From contig NZ_JACYOX010000006.1 in NCBI RefSeq assembly GCF_015352955.1, forward strand, positions 62,001 to 126,000: 64,000 bases of DNA. Direction: 5' to 3'. Both the position numbers and the translations under genes were made by a program. Positions 1-8,893 of this stretch are shown one piece after another (position 1 is the first letter of the stretch; every line of letters begins with the position of its first letter). The notes below the pieces were generated by a model, which worked only from the letters and a program-made list of their open reading frames with translations, searched no databases and was not told the origin of the DNA. Source of the stretch: Noviherbaspirillum soli. GTDB taxonomy: Bacteria; Pseudomonadota; Gammaproteobacteria; Burkholderiales; Burkholderiaceae_D.

Positions 1-1214
<1,214 letters not shown>

Positions 1215-1246
1215 GCGGCGCGGTCGGCACGCACTGCCGCCATGCT

Positions 1247-1555
1247 TCAGCGCTGCCCGTAGTACACCGGCGCCGGCGGCATCAGATGCTCGGCCTGGCG
1301 CCGCAGGTCGCCAAAACCGTTCAGCTGGTCGGCCGTGGACTTGCGCTGCAGGCCCGGCTTGCGGCTGCCTTCCATTGCCTGCACCGCCGACTTCAGCTCC
1401 GCCGCGAAAGCCTCCCGCTGTGCAGTGCTGCCAAGGCAGCCGCCTTCGCCCACCACCAGCGAAATGGTATCGCTGGCCGATGGCGCGACCCGGCAACCGG
1501 CGTGGGAGCACAGTGCAGGCAGCAGCAGGGCAAGAAACAGCAGGGGGCGATGCAT
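1247..1555 (-). CDS. small predicted secreted protein, function unknown
   Basis: 102 residues starting with a typical signal peptide (MHRPLLFLALLLPALCSHAG), with cleavage likely after SHA. The ATG at 1555 has a ggag seven bases upstream. The mature part is short, has two cysteines (one near residue 21, one in GEGGCLG) that could form a disulfide, and is followed by a charged helical region (RKSTADQLNGFGDLRRQAEHL-like). I do not recognise a family. It converges on pagP with about 30 bases between the stops. The good start site and signal peptide make a real gene likely. Confidence 0.6.
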   Translation of the reverse strand: MHRPLLFLALLLPALCSHAGCRVAPSASDTISLVVGEGGCLGSTAQREAFAAELKSAVQAMEGSRKPGLQRKSTADQLNGFGDLRRQAEHLMPPAPVYYGQR

Positions 1556-1912
1556 GGTCTAACTCCGTGGAAACAGGCCGCAGCGTCTGGTTGCGGGCAA
1601 TAACGGATTGTAAGACACAATATTTCTCTTGGGAAATTGTTTTCGGATTTTGCTTGTCAATCCTGTGAAAAGAACACTATTTCGGCGTGGCGTGAAAGTT
1701 TCGTGCAGTCTGACGACGGTCTAATGCCAATCCGAATCCCAATCCACCACGTCGCGGATGAAACCGACGGATGTTTTCGCCTGGCAAGAGCGTAGCGGGG
1801 AGTCGAGCGGCATTGCCGTTCGACAGCGCAGCCAGGCGGGAAAAGACGCGGTTGCATGGCGCGTTATGGGTCGGGATTGGCATGAAGCAGAACAGCACGA
1901 AGCCGGGGAGGC
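1556..1912. other. intergenic stretch, no gene recognised
   Basis: About 357 bases between the small secreted gene and the receiver-GGDEF gene. The left third is AT-rich and could carry the promoter of the secreted-protein gene. The short open frames on both strands here have no recognisable domain or good ribosome site. No clear terminator hairpin was seen. Confidence 0.5.
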
Positions 1913-2866
1913 TTACATCACCGCGCCCAGCAGCATCGGCAGGTCGCTGAAGTGATAACGGTTCTTGCCGGCTCGCTTGGCGTCATAGAGCGCCTTGTCG
2001 GCGCGCGCCAGCAATTCCTCGACGTCGTTGCCGTCGCCGGGATAGAAGGCGATGCCGACGCTGGCGCTGACCTTGACGGTCAGGTCGCCAATCTCGAATG
2101 GCGTGGACAGAAAGCGCAGCACCTTGGACGCCGGGCGCACCACGTCGTCGACATGGGCGATATCGGACAGCACCACCACGAATTCATCGCCGCCCAGGCG
2201 CGCCACCGTGTCTTCCTTGCGGGTGGCGCGCAGCAGGCGGTCGGCCACCATTTTCAGCAGTTCGTCGCCGGTCTGGTGGCCATGGGTGTCGTTGACCGCC
2301 TTGAAGCCGTCGAGGTCCATGTACATCACCGCCATCATGTTGTGGCCGCGGCTGGCATGCTGCATGGCCTTTTCGATACGGTCCACCAGCAGGCGACGGT
2401 TCGGTAGTGCGGTCAGCGCATCATGCAGCGCCATTTCCTTCTGCATCCGGCCCTGTTCCGCCACGGTCTTGTAGAGAAGGCGCACTTCGAGCATGTTGCG
2501 CACCCGCATCTGGAACTCGGTCATGTCATACGGCTTGGTCAGAAAATCGCGGGCGCCGGCTTCCAGCGCAGCGATCTTGAAGCCGCGGTCGCCGGTAATC
2601 GCTAGTACTGGCAGATAGGAATCCTTTTCCACTTCCCGCAGCCGCGCCATGACTTCCAGGCCGTTCATGCCCGGCATGTGCATGTCCAGCAGGATCAGGT
2701 CGTAGGCATGGGCCACATGCAGGGCCAGCACGTCGCTGGAGTTCTTGCACGAGGAAATCTGGCTGTAACCCGCCATCTTGAGGATTTCGATCTGCATGAA
2801 GAGGTTGTCCTCGCAGTCGTCCACTACGAGAATTTTCGCCTGATGGATCTCGTCTGCAGGAATCAT
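1913..2866 (-). CDS. response regulator diguanylate cyclase (REC-GGDEF)
   Basis: 317 residues. The start at 2866 is chosen because aagaag lies just upstream; longer in-frame extension to 2989 lacks receiver similarity. Residues 10-130 form a receiver domain with the acidic pair D16/D17, phosphoacceptor D61 in LILLDMHMPG, T91 and K111. Residues 145-305 form a GGDEF domain with an intact GGDEF at 225-229 and an RxxD inhibitory site (R216-D219) five residues before it, so it should make cyclic di-GMP and be product-inhibited. The architecture is that of WspR/PleD-like output proteins. No cognate kinase is adjacent. A perfect FNR-type palindrome lies about 165 bases upstream, suggesting oxygen control. 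The C-terminus is short, without further domains. Confidence 0.93.
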   Translation of the reverse strand: MIPADEIHQAKILVVDDCEDNLFMQIEILKMAGYSQISSCKNSSDVLALHVAHAYDLILLDMHMPGMNGLEVMARLREVEKDSYLPVLAITGDRGFKIAALEAGARDFLTKPYDMTEFQMRVRNMLEVRLLYKTVAEQGRMQKEMALHDALTALPNRRLLVDRIEKAMQHASRGHNMMAVMYMDLDGFKAVNDTHGHQTGDELLKMVADRLLRATRKEDTVARLGGDEFVVVLSDIAHVDDVVRPASKVLRFLSTPFEIGDLTVKVSASVGIAFYPGDGNDVEELLARADKALYDAKRAGKNRYHFSDLPMLLGAVM

Positions 2867-3025
2867 GCTTTCTTCTTTAGGAAAAGGGTAAGAGGCGCAA
2901 GCGCCGGAAAAACTGGAATTCTGCCTCCTGTCTTGCACTCTGATCGGTGCGCTGGCTCGCACATTGATGCATGCGAACAACTGAGACATGTTTCCATAGA
3001 AAAAGTTCTTGGTTTCTTTACGTCA

Positions 3026-3045
3026 TAATTGATTGCAATCAATTA
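3026..3045. promoter_or_regulatory. 20-bp perfect palindrome containing an FNR/ANR-type box
   Basis: TAATTGATTGCAATCAATTA is fully palindromic. Its core TTGAT-N4-ATCAA (3029-3042) is the exact consensus of FNR/ANR-family activators. It overlaps the stop codon of the exonuclease VII-like gene (stop at 3039-3041) and lies upstream of the REC-GGDEF gene on the same strand. There is no T-run after it on the minus strand, so an operator fits better than a terminator. Confidence 0.6.
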
Positions 3046-4250
3046 GGCAATATCCGGTTGTCCGGCGCGCCAAACGACCTACTGCGCGAAGCCTGCCGGG
3101 CCGCCGCACGCCGGGCCTGCATCATTTCCGCAATCACCTGTTCACGGGTCTTGGTACCGACGAATTCCACGACTGGCACCTCATTGCTGCCAACCTGGCG
3201 CGGCGATTCCTGGACTGGCGCCGGACGCGCCGTGCGCCGCACCGGCCGCTTTGCCCTGGCCGGCGGGGAATTGTCCACCTTGCGTGGCGCCGCCGCGGCC
3301 AGCCCGGCCGCGCCCAGGGCCGCCACGGTGCCCAGCGGCGCGCCGTCCGGTTCCTCGTTGCCCCGGGTTTGCGGGCTGGCCGGCGTGGCCGCCGGTTCAG
3401 GTGTCGGTTCGGAAGGCGCAGCAAGCGCCGGCGCCGGGACGGGCGATGGGCTTGCCGGTGCCGGCAGCGCCACCGGCGTTGCGGTCGGCGCCGGCGCGGT
3501 GCTCGCCACGGCATGCGCCGGTGTGGCAACCGCACCCTGTTGCTGGTTCGGCAGCCATCCCAGCATGGCCGCCATGGCCGTGAAGCTGGCCAGGATCACC
3601 GCGCCGGCCGCGCACAGCACCAGCGGATGGGTGCCCGTGGCTGCCGCCGGCGCGGCCGTGCCGGCGGCAGCCAGTACCGGCAGGTGCACCACGGCCGGCC
3701 TGGCGGCTTCGGCTGCCGGTTCTCTCATGGCAGTGGCCGCCGTATCGTTGGCAGCCGTCGATGAACGTGCAATGTCCGGCCGTGCCGTCACCGCCAGCGG
3801 CATGGCCTCGATCAGTGCGAATACGCTGGCAAACACGCGGTTGGCCACATCGCCCAGCTCGGTATTGGCATCGTCCTCGCCGATGGCAGTCCAGACCGGC
3901 GCCGGCGTGCGGCTGACCTGGCCGGGGATGATGCCATTGGACTCGGCAATGCCCAGCGCGTCGGCGCTGCCGTCGACCAGCAGTACCAGGTCGTAAGGAT
4001 CGATGGCATGCTGAATGCGCAACTGCTCGAATGCCTGCTCCAGGGACGCGCTGCCGGCGGGATTGAATCCGGCGGCATAGTGGTCGCAGCGCAGCGGATG
4101 GCTGGCGCGCTGGGCCAGGCGCTGGCGCAGCGCAGCCAGTCCGGGCGAAGTATCCGGGGCGATGACCGCCAGTTTGCGCAAGCTGGTCGGAAAGGGTAAT
4201 GCGCGATTGGCGTACCAGTTATCCAGCGTCTTGGCGCCTGCATGCTCCAT
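3039..4250 (-). CDS. membrane protein with degenerate exonuclease VII large-subunit-like domain
   Basis: 403 residues. Residues 18-150 follow the order of the XseA catalytic region: LAVIAPDTSPGLAALRQRL (XseA VGVITSKTGAALHDIL), then YAAGFNPAGSASLEQAFEQL (YPAAVQGDDAPGQIVRAIE), then YDLVLLVDGS, and VWTAIGEDDANTELGDVANR (VVSAVGHETDVTIADFVAD). The glycine-rich RGGGS motif is reduced to VDGS and the His of GHETD is lost, so nuclease activity is doubtful. The OB-fold and coiled-coil parts of XseA are absent. One membrane segment lies at about 208-232, followed by a long Pro/Ala-rich tail and a basic C-terminus. Topology is probably cytoplasmic domain, membrane, periplasmic stalk. I infer homology from pattern only. 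It is divergent from mntH. Confidence 0.6.
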   Translation of the reverse strand: MEHAGAKTLDNWYANRALPFPTSLRKLAVIAPDTSPGLAALRQRLAQRASHPLRCDHYAAGFNPAGSASLEQAFEQLRIQHAIDPYDLVLLVDGSADALGIAESNGIIPGQVSRTPAPVWTAIGEDDANTELGDVANRVFASVFALIEAMPLAVTARPDIARSSTAANDTAATAMREPAAEAARPAVVHLPVLAAAGTAAPAAATGTHPLVLCAAGAVILASFTAMAAMLGWLPNQQQGAVATPAHAVASTAPAPTATPVALPAPASPSPVPAPALAAPSEPTPEPAATPASPQTRGNEEPDGAPLGTVAALGAAGLAAAAPRKVDNSPPARAKRPVRRTARPAPVQESPRQVGSNEVPVVEFVGTKTREQVIAEMMQARRAAARQASRSRSFGAPDNRILPN

Positions 4251-4389
4251 GACTGTCCTTTGTTCAAATTCTGTCCGCGGACCGGAAGCGGTTCCGGTCC
4301 GTCATGTAAGCCTGACTGCACGATGCATATCGAAACGACAACGAATTGTAGAAGGAACGCTGTGCCAGGATTTGTTGCTACGCAGTACT

Positions 4390-4418
4390 TTTTCAGAAAA
4401 AACAATTATTTCTGAAAA
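4390..4418. promoter_or_regulatory. inverted repeat TTTTCAGAAA-N9-TTTCTGAAAA in divergent promoter region
   Basis: Perfect 10-base arms (4390-4399 and 4409-4418) with a 9-base AT-rich spacer, in the 290-422 bases between the divergent exonuclease VII-like gene and mntH. Arm spacing of about two helical turns suits a dimeric repressor. It does not match the MntR or Fur consensus that I know. No gene was seen in the rest of 4251-4640. Confidence 0.45.
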
Positions 4419-4640
4419 TTAAGCACCTTGCCGCAGATAGTGGCTTTTGCTCTGATGTTCGTCAATCGCATCGATATCTTCCCTGAATCAGCATTGGTCC
4501 TACACGCGCTTGGGAAAGCGTCCTATACGGGCTGCGGTCGATGCTGCCTAAGCTGACTTTTCGCTTGTCGGGAAGCTGCATGGAACTTGGTCGCCGACAT
4601 GTGATTCCATGCATGAATCATGACTGGAGATGGCCTTCTG

Positions 4641-4676
4641 ATGCATTTGCCGCCTTCGCCGCGGGTGGTTGCGTGA
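4641..4676 (+). CDS. possible 11-codon leader peptide before mntH
   Basis: ATG at 4641 with ggaga at 4626-4630 opens an 11-residue frame ([11 protein letters not shown]). Its TGA (4674-4676) overlaps the in-frame GTG at 4673 of the transporter gene as GTGA, the usual geometry of translational coupling. It is too short for sequence evidence of selection. Confidence 0.25.
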   Translation: MHLPPSPRVVA

Positions 4677-6004
4677 CGCCGCCGCCCACTGACAGCGCCG
4701 CTGTCGACGCGGGCCTGCCGCCCCGGGCGGCGGGCCCGCGCCCGTTGCCGCCCGGCCGCTGGCTGCGCCGGCTGCTGGGCTTCATGGGGCCCGGCTACCT
4801 GATCGCGGTCGGCTACATGGACCCCGGCAACTGGGCCACCGACCTGGCCGCCGGCTCCGGTTTCGGCTATGCACTGCTGTGGGTGATCATGCTGTCGAAC
4901 CTGATGGCCATCCTGCTGCAGGTGCTGGCGATCCGGCTCGGCGTGGTCACCGGGCTGGACCTGGCCCAGGCCTGCCGCGCCAATTCCTCCCGGCTGTCCG
5001 GCCTGCTGCAATGGATCCTTTGTGAAATCGCCATCTGCGCCTGCGACCTGGCCGAGGTGATCGGCAGCGCCATTGCGCTCAACCTGCTGTTCCATATTCC
5101 GCTGCCATGGGGCGTGGCGCTGACCGCGCTCGACGTGCTGCTGGTGTTCTGGCTGCAGGCGCGCGGCATGCGCTACCTGGAGGCCATGATCATTGCGCTG
5201 CTCACGCTGATCTTCTGCTGCTTCGCCATCACGCTGGCCATGGCCCAGCCCGACTGGGCCGATGTCGCCGGCGGCCTTGTACCGGCACCGCGGGCGCTGG
5301 CCAATCCGGACATGCTTTATCTCGCCATCGGCATCATCGGCGCCACGGTGATGCCGCACAACCTCTACCTGCATTCCTCGATCGTGCAGCATCGCGCCCG
5401 CGCGCCGGGCGAGGCCGGCAAGCGCGAGGCGATCAGGTTCGCCACCATCGACATCGTCATCGCGCTGTTCCTTGCCTTCCTGGTCAATGCCGCCATCCTG
5501 ATCGTGTCGGGCGAAGTGTTCCACGAGCGCGGCCAGACGCAGGTTGCCGAGATCCAGGATGCGCACCGGCTGCTGTCGCCCATGCTGGGCAGCGCCATCG
5601 CCAGCACCCTGTTCGCGCTGGCGCTGCTGGCGTCCGGCCAGAGCTCGACCATCACCGCCACCATGGCGGGCCAGGTCGTGATGGAAGGCTTTCTGCAATG
5701 GCGCCTGAAGCCCTGGATGCGGCGCCTGGTCACCCGCTCCGCCGCCATCGTGCCGGCCCTGCTGGTGGCGGCCTGGTATGGCGAATCGGGCGTGGCGCGG
5801 CTCCTGGTGCTGTCGCAAGTCATCCTCAGCCTGCAACTTCCGTTTGCCATCGTGCCACTGATCCGGTTCACCAGCAGCCGCCGGATGGGTGTGTTCGTCA
5901 ACCCGCGCTGGCTGACCCTGCTGGCGTCGGCGGTGGCGCTGCTGATCATTGCGCTCAACATGACGATGCTGTTCAACCTGGGCCGCGAGCTTGTAGCTAC
6001 CTGA
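4673..6004 (+). CDS. mntH: NRAMP-family divalent metal (Mn2+/Fe2+) transporter MntH
   Basis: An inner-membrane proton-coupled importer of Mn2+ and related metals. The family signatures are clear: MDPGNWATD in the first membrane helix (metal-binding Asp and Asn) and [10 protein letters not shown] in helix 6 (metal-binding Met, then the His pair region). About 11 hydrophobic helices follow to the end, as in the family. The start is uncertain: the frame is open from 4541 with ATGs at 4541, 4580 and 4613, but the first part is not family-like. I prefer GTG 4673 (443 residues, close to the usual 410-450) because a short leader frame ends on it. An N-terminal Pro-rich tail of about 25 residues precedes the conserved part. 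Confidence 0.85.
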   Translation: MTPPPTDSAAVDAGLPPRAAGPRPLPPGRWLRRLLGFMGPGYLIAVGYMDPGNWATDLAAGSGFGYALLWVIMLSNLMAILLQVLAIRLGVVTGLDLAQACRANSSRLSGLLQWILCEIAICACDLAEVIGSAIALNLLFHIPLPWGVALTALDVLLVFWLQARGMRYLEAMIIALLTLIFCCFAITLAMAQPDWADVAGGLVPAPRALANPDMLYLAIGIIGATVMPHNLYLHSSIVQHRARAPGEAGKREAIRFATIDIVIALFLAFLVNAAILIVSGEVFHERGQTQVAEIQDAHRLLSPMLGSAIASTLFALALLASGQSSTITATMAGQVVMEGFLQWRLKPWMRRLVTRSAAIVPALLVAAWYGESGVARLLVLSQVILSLQLPFAIVPLIRFTSSRRMGVFVNPRWLTLLASAVALLIIALNMTMLFNLGRELVAT

Positions 6005-6097
6005 ACCGGTAGTGCGCAAGGGCAGGGCGGCATCCTTTGGCGCGGCGCAACTGCAGAGGCGGGCAGCGGCGGTAAAACAAAAGCTGTCCGGCCCGCT

Positions 6098-6111
6098 TGT
6101 GGATATCCACA
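6098..6111. promoter_or_regulatory. 14-bp perfect palindrome upstream of dctA
   Basis: TGTGGATATCCACA is fully palindromic and lies about 75 bases before the dctA start. It may be an operator. Each half resembles a DnaA box with one mismatch (TGTGGATAT against TGTGGATAA), but a lone site in this position is no origin. Confidence 0.35.
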
Positions 6112-6185
6112 GTTGTGAGGCGGACGCCCGATGGTCAAAATCCGCGCCTTACTGTCCGTACCCGACTCTTTTAAGTAGGCAATCC

Positions 6186-7517
6186 ATGACCCGCAAACCT
6201 CTCTACCGGTCCCTGTATGTGCAAGTGCTCCTTGCCATCGTGATCGGCGTGCTGCTCGGCCACTTCTATCCGGAATCCGGCACGGCCATGAAGCCGCTCG
6301 GCGACGGCTTCATCAAGCTCATCAAGATGATCATCGCGCCCATCATCTTCTGTACCGTGGTGGTCGGCATCGCCGGCATGGAAGACATGAAGAAGGTCGG
6401 CAAGACCGGGGGGCTGGCGCTCCTGTATTTTGAAATCGTCAGCTCGATCGCGCTGGTGGTGGGCCTGGTGATCGTCAACCTGGTCCAGCCGGGCGTGGGC
6501 ATGAACATCGACCCCGCTTCGCTCGACACCAAGGGCATCGCCGCCTACACCGGCCCGGGCAAGATGCAGAACACCACCGACTTCCTGCTCAACGTGATTC
6601 CGAGCACCGTGGTGGATGCCTTCGCCAAGGGCGAGATCCTGCAGGTGCTGCTGTTCGCGGTGCTGTTCGGCTTCGCGCTGCATCGCTTCGGCGGCCGCGG
6701 CACGCTGGTGTTCGACTTCATTGAAAAGCTGTCGCATGTGCTGTTCGTCATCGTCGGCTACATCATGAAGGTGGCCCCGATCGGCGCCTTCGGCGCCATG
6801 GCCTTCACCATCGGCAAGTACGGCGTGGGTTCGCTGCTGTCGCTGGGCAAGCTGATGGGCACCTTCTACGCCACCTGCCTGATTTTCATCTTCGTGGTGC
6901 TGGGCACCATCGCCCGCCTCAATGGCTTCTCGATCTGGAAATTCATCAAGTACATCAAGGAAGAGCTGCTGATCGTGCTGGGCACGTCGTCGTCCGAGTC
7001 GGTGCTGCCGCGCATGATGGCCAAGATGGAAAACCTGGGCGTGAAGAAGTCCGTGGTCGGCCTGGTGATCCCGACCGGCTATTCCTTCAACCTGGACGGC
7101 ACCTCGATCTACCTGACCATGGCGGCGGTGTTCATCGCCCAGGCCACCAACACGCCGATGACGCTGACCCAGCAGATCACGCTGCTGGCGGTGCTGCTGC
7201 TGACCTCCAAGGGGGCGGCCGGCGTGACCGGCAGCGGCTTCATCGTGCTGGCGGCCACGCTGTCGGCGGTGGGCGGCGTGCCGGTTGCCGGCCTGGCGCT
7301 GATCCTCGGCATCGACCGCTTCATGTCGGAAGCGCGCGCCCTGACCAACCTGATCGGCAATGGCGTGGCCACCGTGGTGGTCGGCCGCATGACCGGCGAC
7401 CTCGACGCGGCGCGCATGCAGCGTCAGCTCAACAATGAAACCGATGAGGAGGCCGAGGAGCCGGAAGCGGTGCTGGACCGCAGCGAGGCCCGCATGGCAG
7501 CAGACGCCAGGCACTGA
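6186..7517 (+). CDS. dctA: C4-dicarboxylate:cation symporter DctA
   Basis: 443 residues; an inner-membrane carrier taking up succinate, fumarate, malate and related acids. The ATG at 6186 ([15 protein letters not shown]) matches the family start; the open frame upstream to 6012 is not family-like. The glutamate-transporter-fold landmarks are present: [13 protein letters not shown] (serine-rich hairpin HP1), the helix 7 motif of the NLDGTSIY type, [13 protein letters not shown] (HP2), and [20 protein letters not shown] (substrate-binding helix 8 Asp/Arg/Asn). Seven to eight membrane segments precede an acidic C-terminal tail (EEAEEPE). A strong terminator follows immediately. No dctBD genes are near. 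Confidence 0.95.
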   Translation: MTRKPLYRSLYVQVLLAIVIGVLLGHFYPESGTAMKPLGDGFIKLIKMIIAPIIFCTVVVGIAGMEDMKKVGKTGGLALLYFEIVSSIALVVGLVIVNLVQPGVGMNIDPASLDTKGIAAYTGPGKMQNTTDFLLNVIPSTVVDAFAKGEILQVLLFAVLFGFALHRFGGRGTLVFDFIEKLSHVLFVIVGYIMKVAPIGAFGAMAFTIGKYGVGSLLSLGKLMGTFYATCLIFIFVVLGTIARLNGFSIWKFIKYIKEELLIVLGTSSSESVLPRMMAKMENLGVKKSVVGLVIPTGYSFNLDGTSIYLTMAAVFIAQATNTPMTLTQQITLLAVLLLTSKGAAGVTGSGFIVLAATLSAVGGVPVAGLALILGIDRFMSEARALTNLIGNGVATVVVGRMTGDLDAARMQRQLNNETDEEAEEPEAVLDRSEARMAADARH

Positions 7518-7534
7518 CCGCCTGGCGCACACTG

Positions 7535-7566
7535 GGGGCGGCGCGTGCCGCCCCTTTCAATTTTCC
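7535..7566 (+). terminator. Rho-independent terminator after dctA
   Basis: Perfect 8-bp GC stem GGGGCGGC / GCCGCCCC with a 4-base loop (7535-7554), followed by TTTCAATTTT. It begins 18 bases after the dctA stop. Confidence 0.85.
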
Positions 7567-7596
7567 TTCCCCGCCGCAATCACCCCTTTCCCCCCG

Positions 7597-7836
7597 ATGG
7601 CCAATCACAGCATCCGGTTCCTGCTCATGGCGCTGCTTGCCCTGGGCGCGCAGTTGCTGCTGACATGGATGCTGTCGAAGGCGGCACGGCGCAGCGGCGC
7701 GCGGCGCGGGCCGCTGGCGCTGGTCGTGCTGGCCAGCGGCGTGCTGCTGGCATGGCTGCTGTATCGCCACCTGCCCGAGCAATTGCCCATCTGTACCGCC
7801 GGACTGCCGACCTACCTGCAATGCCTGGGCCTCTGA
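7597..7836 (+). CDS. small membrane protein, function unknown
   Basis: 79 residues from ATG 7597. Two hydrophobic helices (about 7-24 and 40-56) are separated by a basic loop (SKAARRSGARRGP), so the loop is probably cytoplasmic. Two cysteines sit near the C-terminus (PICTAG and QCLG). The frame is open further upstream but overlaps dctA and its terminator. No good ribosome site precedes the ATG, which weakens the call. No family recognised. Confidence 0.4.
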   Translation: MANHSIRFLLMALLALGAQLLLTWMLSKAARRSGARRGPLALVVLASGVLLAWLLYRHLPEQLPICTAGLPTYLQCLGL

Positions 7837-8001
7837 TGCCGTGGCGCCTGTCGGGCCATCATTAGAGCGATCTTGCCGCCGGTAATGTCATTCCGGCATG
7901 CTCTTGCAGAAATGAAATAAGTATTTGATAAGAAAAGAAAATTTTTTATAGCAAAGTTAAAATTTCTCTATTGAATGATTTCCATAAAGAAATAAGATGG
8001 C

Positions 8002-8022
8002 GTCTCCAATAACGCAGGAGAC
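8002..8022 (+). promoter_or_regulatory. hairpin covering the ribosome binding site of the FeeM-like gene
   Basis: GTCTCC (8002-8007) and GGAGAC (8017-8022) are perfect complements around a 9-base loop; the GGAG is the ribosome binding site of the gene starting at 8026. Three bases further out (gat/atc) can extend the stem with a bulge. The preceding 150 bases are strikingly AT-rich and should hold the promoter. Confidence 0.45.
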
Positions 8023-8025
8023 ATC

Positions 8026-8796
8026 ATGAGCCAGAGCTATCTCGACGCCGTCGTTCATTCCAGCCGCCCGGCCATGCCGCTTCCCGGCCGCGCCGAGCAA
8101 GCCCTGCCCTTTACCGTGCGCGTGGTCAGCGGCAGAAGCGCGCTGATGAAGGCGGTGCAGATACGCCAGGCCGCCTATGGCCGCCACCTTCCGGAATTCG
8201 CGCAGACACTGGGCACGCCCGAGGCGCTGGACCTGCGGCCAGGCGTGGCCGTGCTGCTGGCCGAATCCAAGCTCGACGGCGCGCCGCTGGGCACGATGCG
8301 CATCCAGACCAACCGCTTCCAGCCGCTGGCGCTGGAGCAGTCGATCGCGCTGCCCCACAGCCTGGCCAGCCGGCCGCTGGCCGAGGCAGCCCGGCTCGGC
8401 GTGACCGAACAGCGTGTCGGGCGCATGGTCAAGACCGTGCTGTTCAAGGCATTTTTCCAGTATTGCCAGCAGGCCGGCATCGAGTGGATGGTGATTGCCG
8501 GACGCGCGCCGATCGACCGCCAGTACGAGCGGCTGCTGTTCAACGATATCTATCCCGACGCCGGTTACATTCCGCTGCGCCATGCCGGCAACCTGCCGCA
8601 CCGGGTGATGTCGTTCGAGGTGGGCAGCGCCGAACGGCGCTGGGCCGCGGCCGGCCATCCGCTGTACGACTTCATCTTCCGGACCGTGCATCCGGACATC
8701 ATGCTCGACGCGGCCTGCAACGCATCCGGGCGCCTGGTCCTGCCGGCATCGGACAATTACGTGAATTCCATGCGCCTGGACAAGCTGGCTGCATGA
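8026..8796 (+). CDS. FeeM-like N-acyl amino acid synthase / autoinducer-synthase-fold acyltransferase
   Basis: 256 residues with a GNAT fold of the FeeM/AHL-synthase type. Family-like features in order: RQAAYGRHLPE (about 45-56), a VLLAES strand, GTMRIQTNRFQPLALEQS (the R-x-N-x-PL pattern of FeeM proteins), EAARLGVTEQRVGR (helix binding the acyl carrier), a YERLLFNDIYPDAGYIPLRH segment, and NLPHRVMSF. FeeM joins a fatty acyl group from acyl-ACP to an amino acid; the real product here is unknown. The start has GGAG at a good distance, within a hairpin. It is followed after about 100 bases by a GGDEF-EAL gene on the same strand, which suggests a lipid signal or surface lipid tied to cyclic di-GMP. 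Cytoplasmic; no signal peptide. Confidence 0.75.
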   Translation: MSQSYLDAVVHSSRPAMPLPGRAEQALPFTVRVVSGRSALMKAVQIRQAAYGRHLPEFAQTLGTPEALDLRPGVAVLLAESKLDGAPLGTMRIQTNRFQPLALEQSIALPHSLASRPLAEAARLGVTEQRVGRMVKTVLFKAFFQYCQQAGIEWMVIAGRAPIDRQYERLLFNDIYPDAGYIPLRHAGNLPHRVMSFEVGSAERRWAAAGHPLYDFIFRTVHPDIMLDAACNASGRLVLPASDNYVNSMRLDKLAA

Positions 8797-8824
8797 GCCA
8801 GCCTTTCCGCGACGCCATTTCAGT

Positions 8825-8845
8825 TAACGTAACGCCATTACGTTA
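8825..8845. repeat. perfect inverted repeat between the acyltransferase and GGDEF-EAL genes
   Basis: TAACGTAA-CGCCA-TTACGTTA: 8-base perfect arms with a 5-base loop, 28 bases after the FeeM-like stop and about 50 before the next start. It is AT-rich in the arms and has no T-run, so an operator or RNA-processing site is as likely as a terminator. Confidence 0.45.
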
Positions 8846-8893
8846 GCCGGCAAGCCCGTGACTGATGCGGGCACCGCGCGGAAATGACGCATC

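Noticed and set aside
1657-1955. Several 60-70-residue open frames between 1657 and 1955
   Set aside because: No ribosome site, no domain, and they overlap on both strands.
4523-6019. 498-residue open frame antisense to mntH
   Set aside because: Rich in His, Gln and Arg, the usual look of antisense frames over membrane-protein genes; mntH motifs are clear on the plus strand.
6035-6060. Possible sigma-54 promoter (TGGCGC ... TGCA) before dctA
   Set aside because: The GG to GC distance is 12 bases instead of 10, so it is not a valid -24/-12 element.
6098-6111. DnaA-box pair suggesting a replication origin
   Set aside because: Only one palindrome with mismatched boxes, no AT-rich unwinding region and no dnaA/parAB genes nearby.
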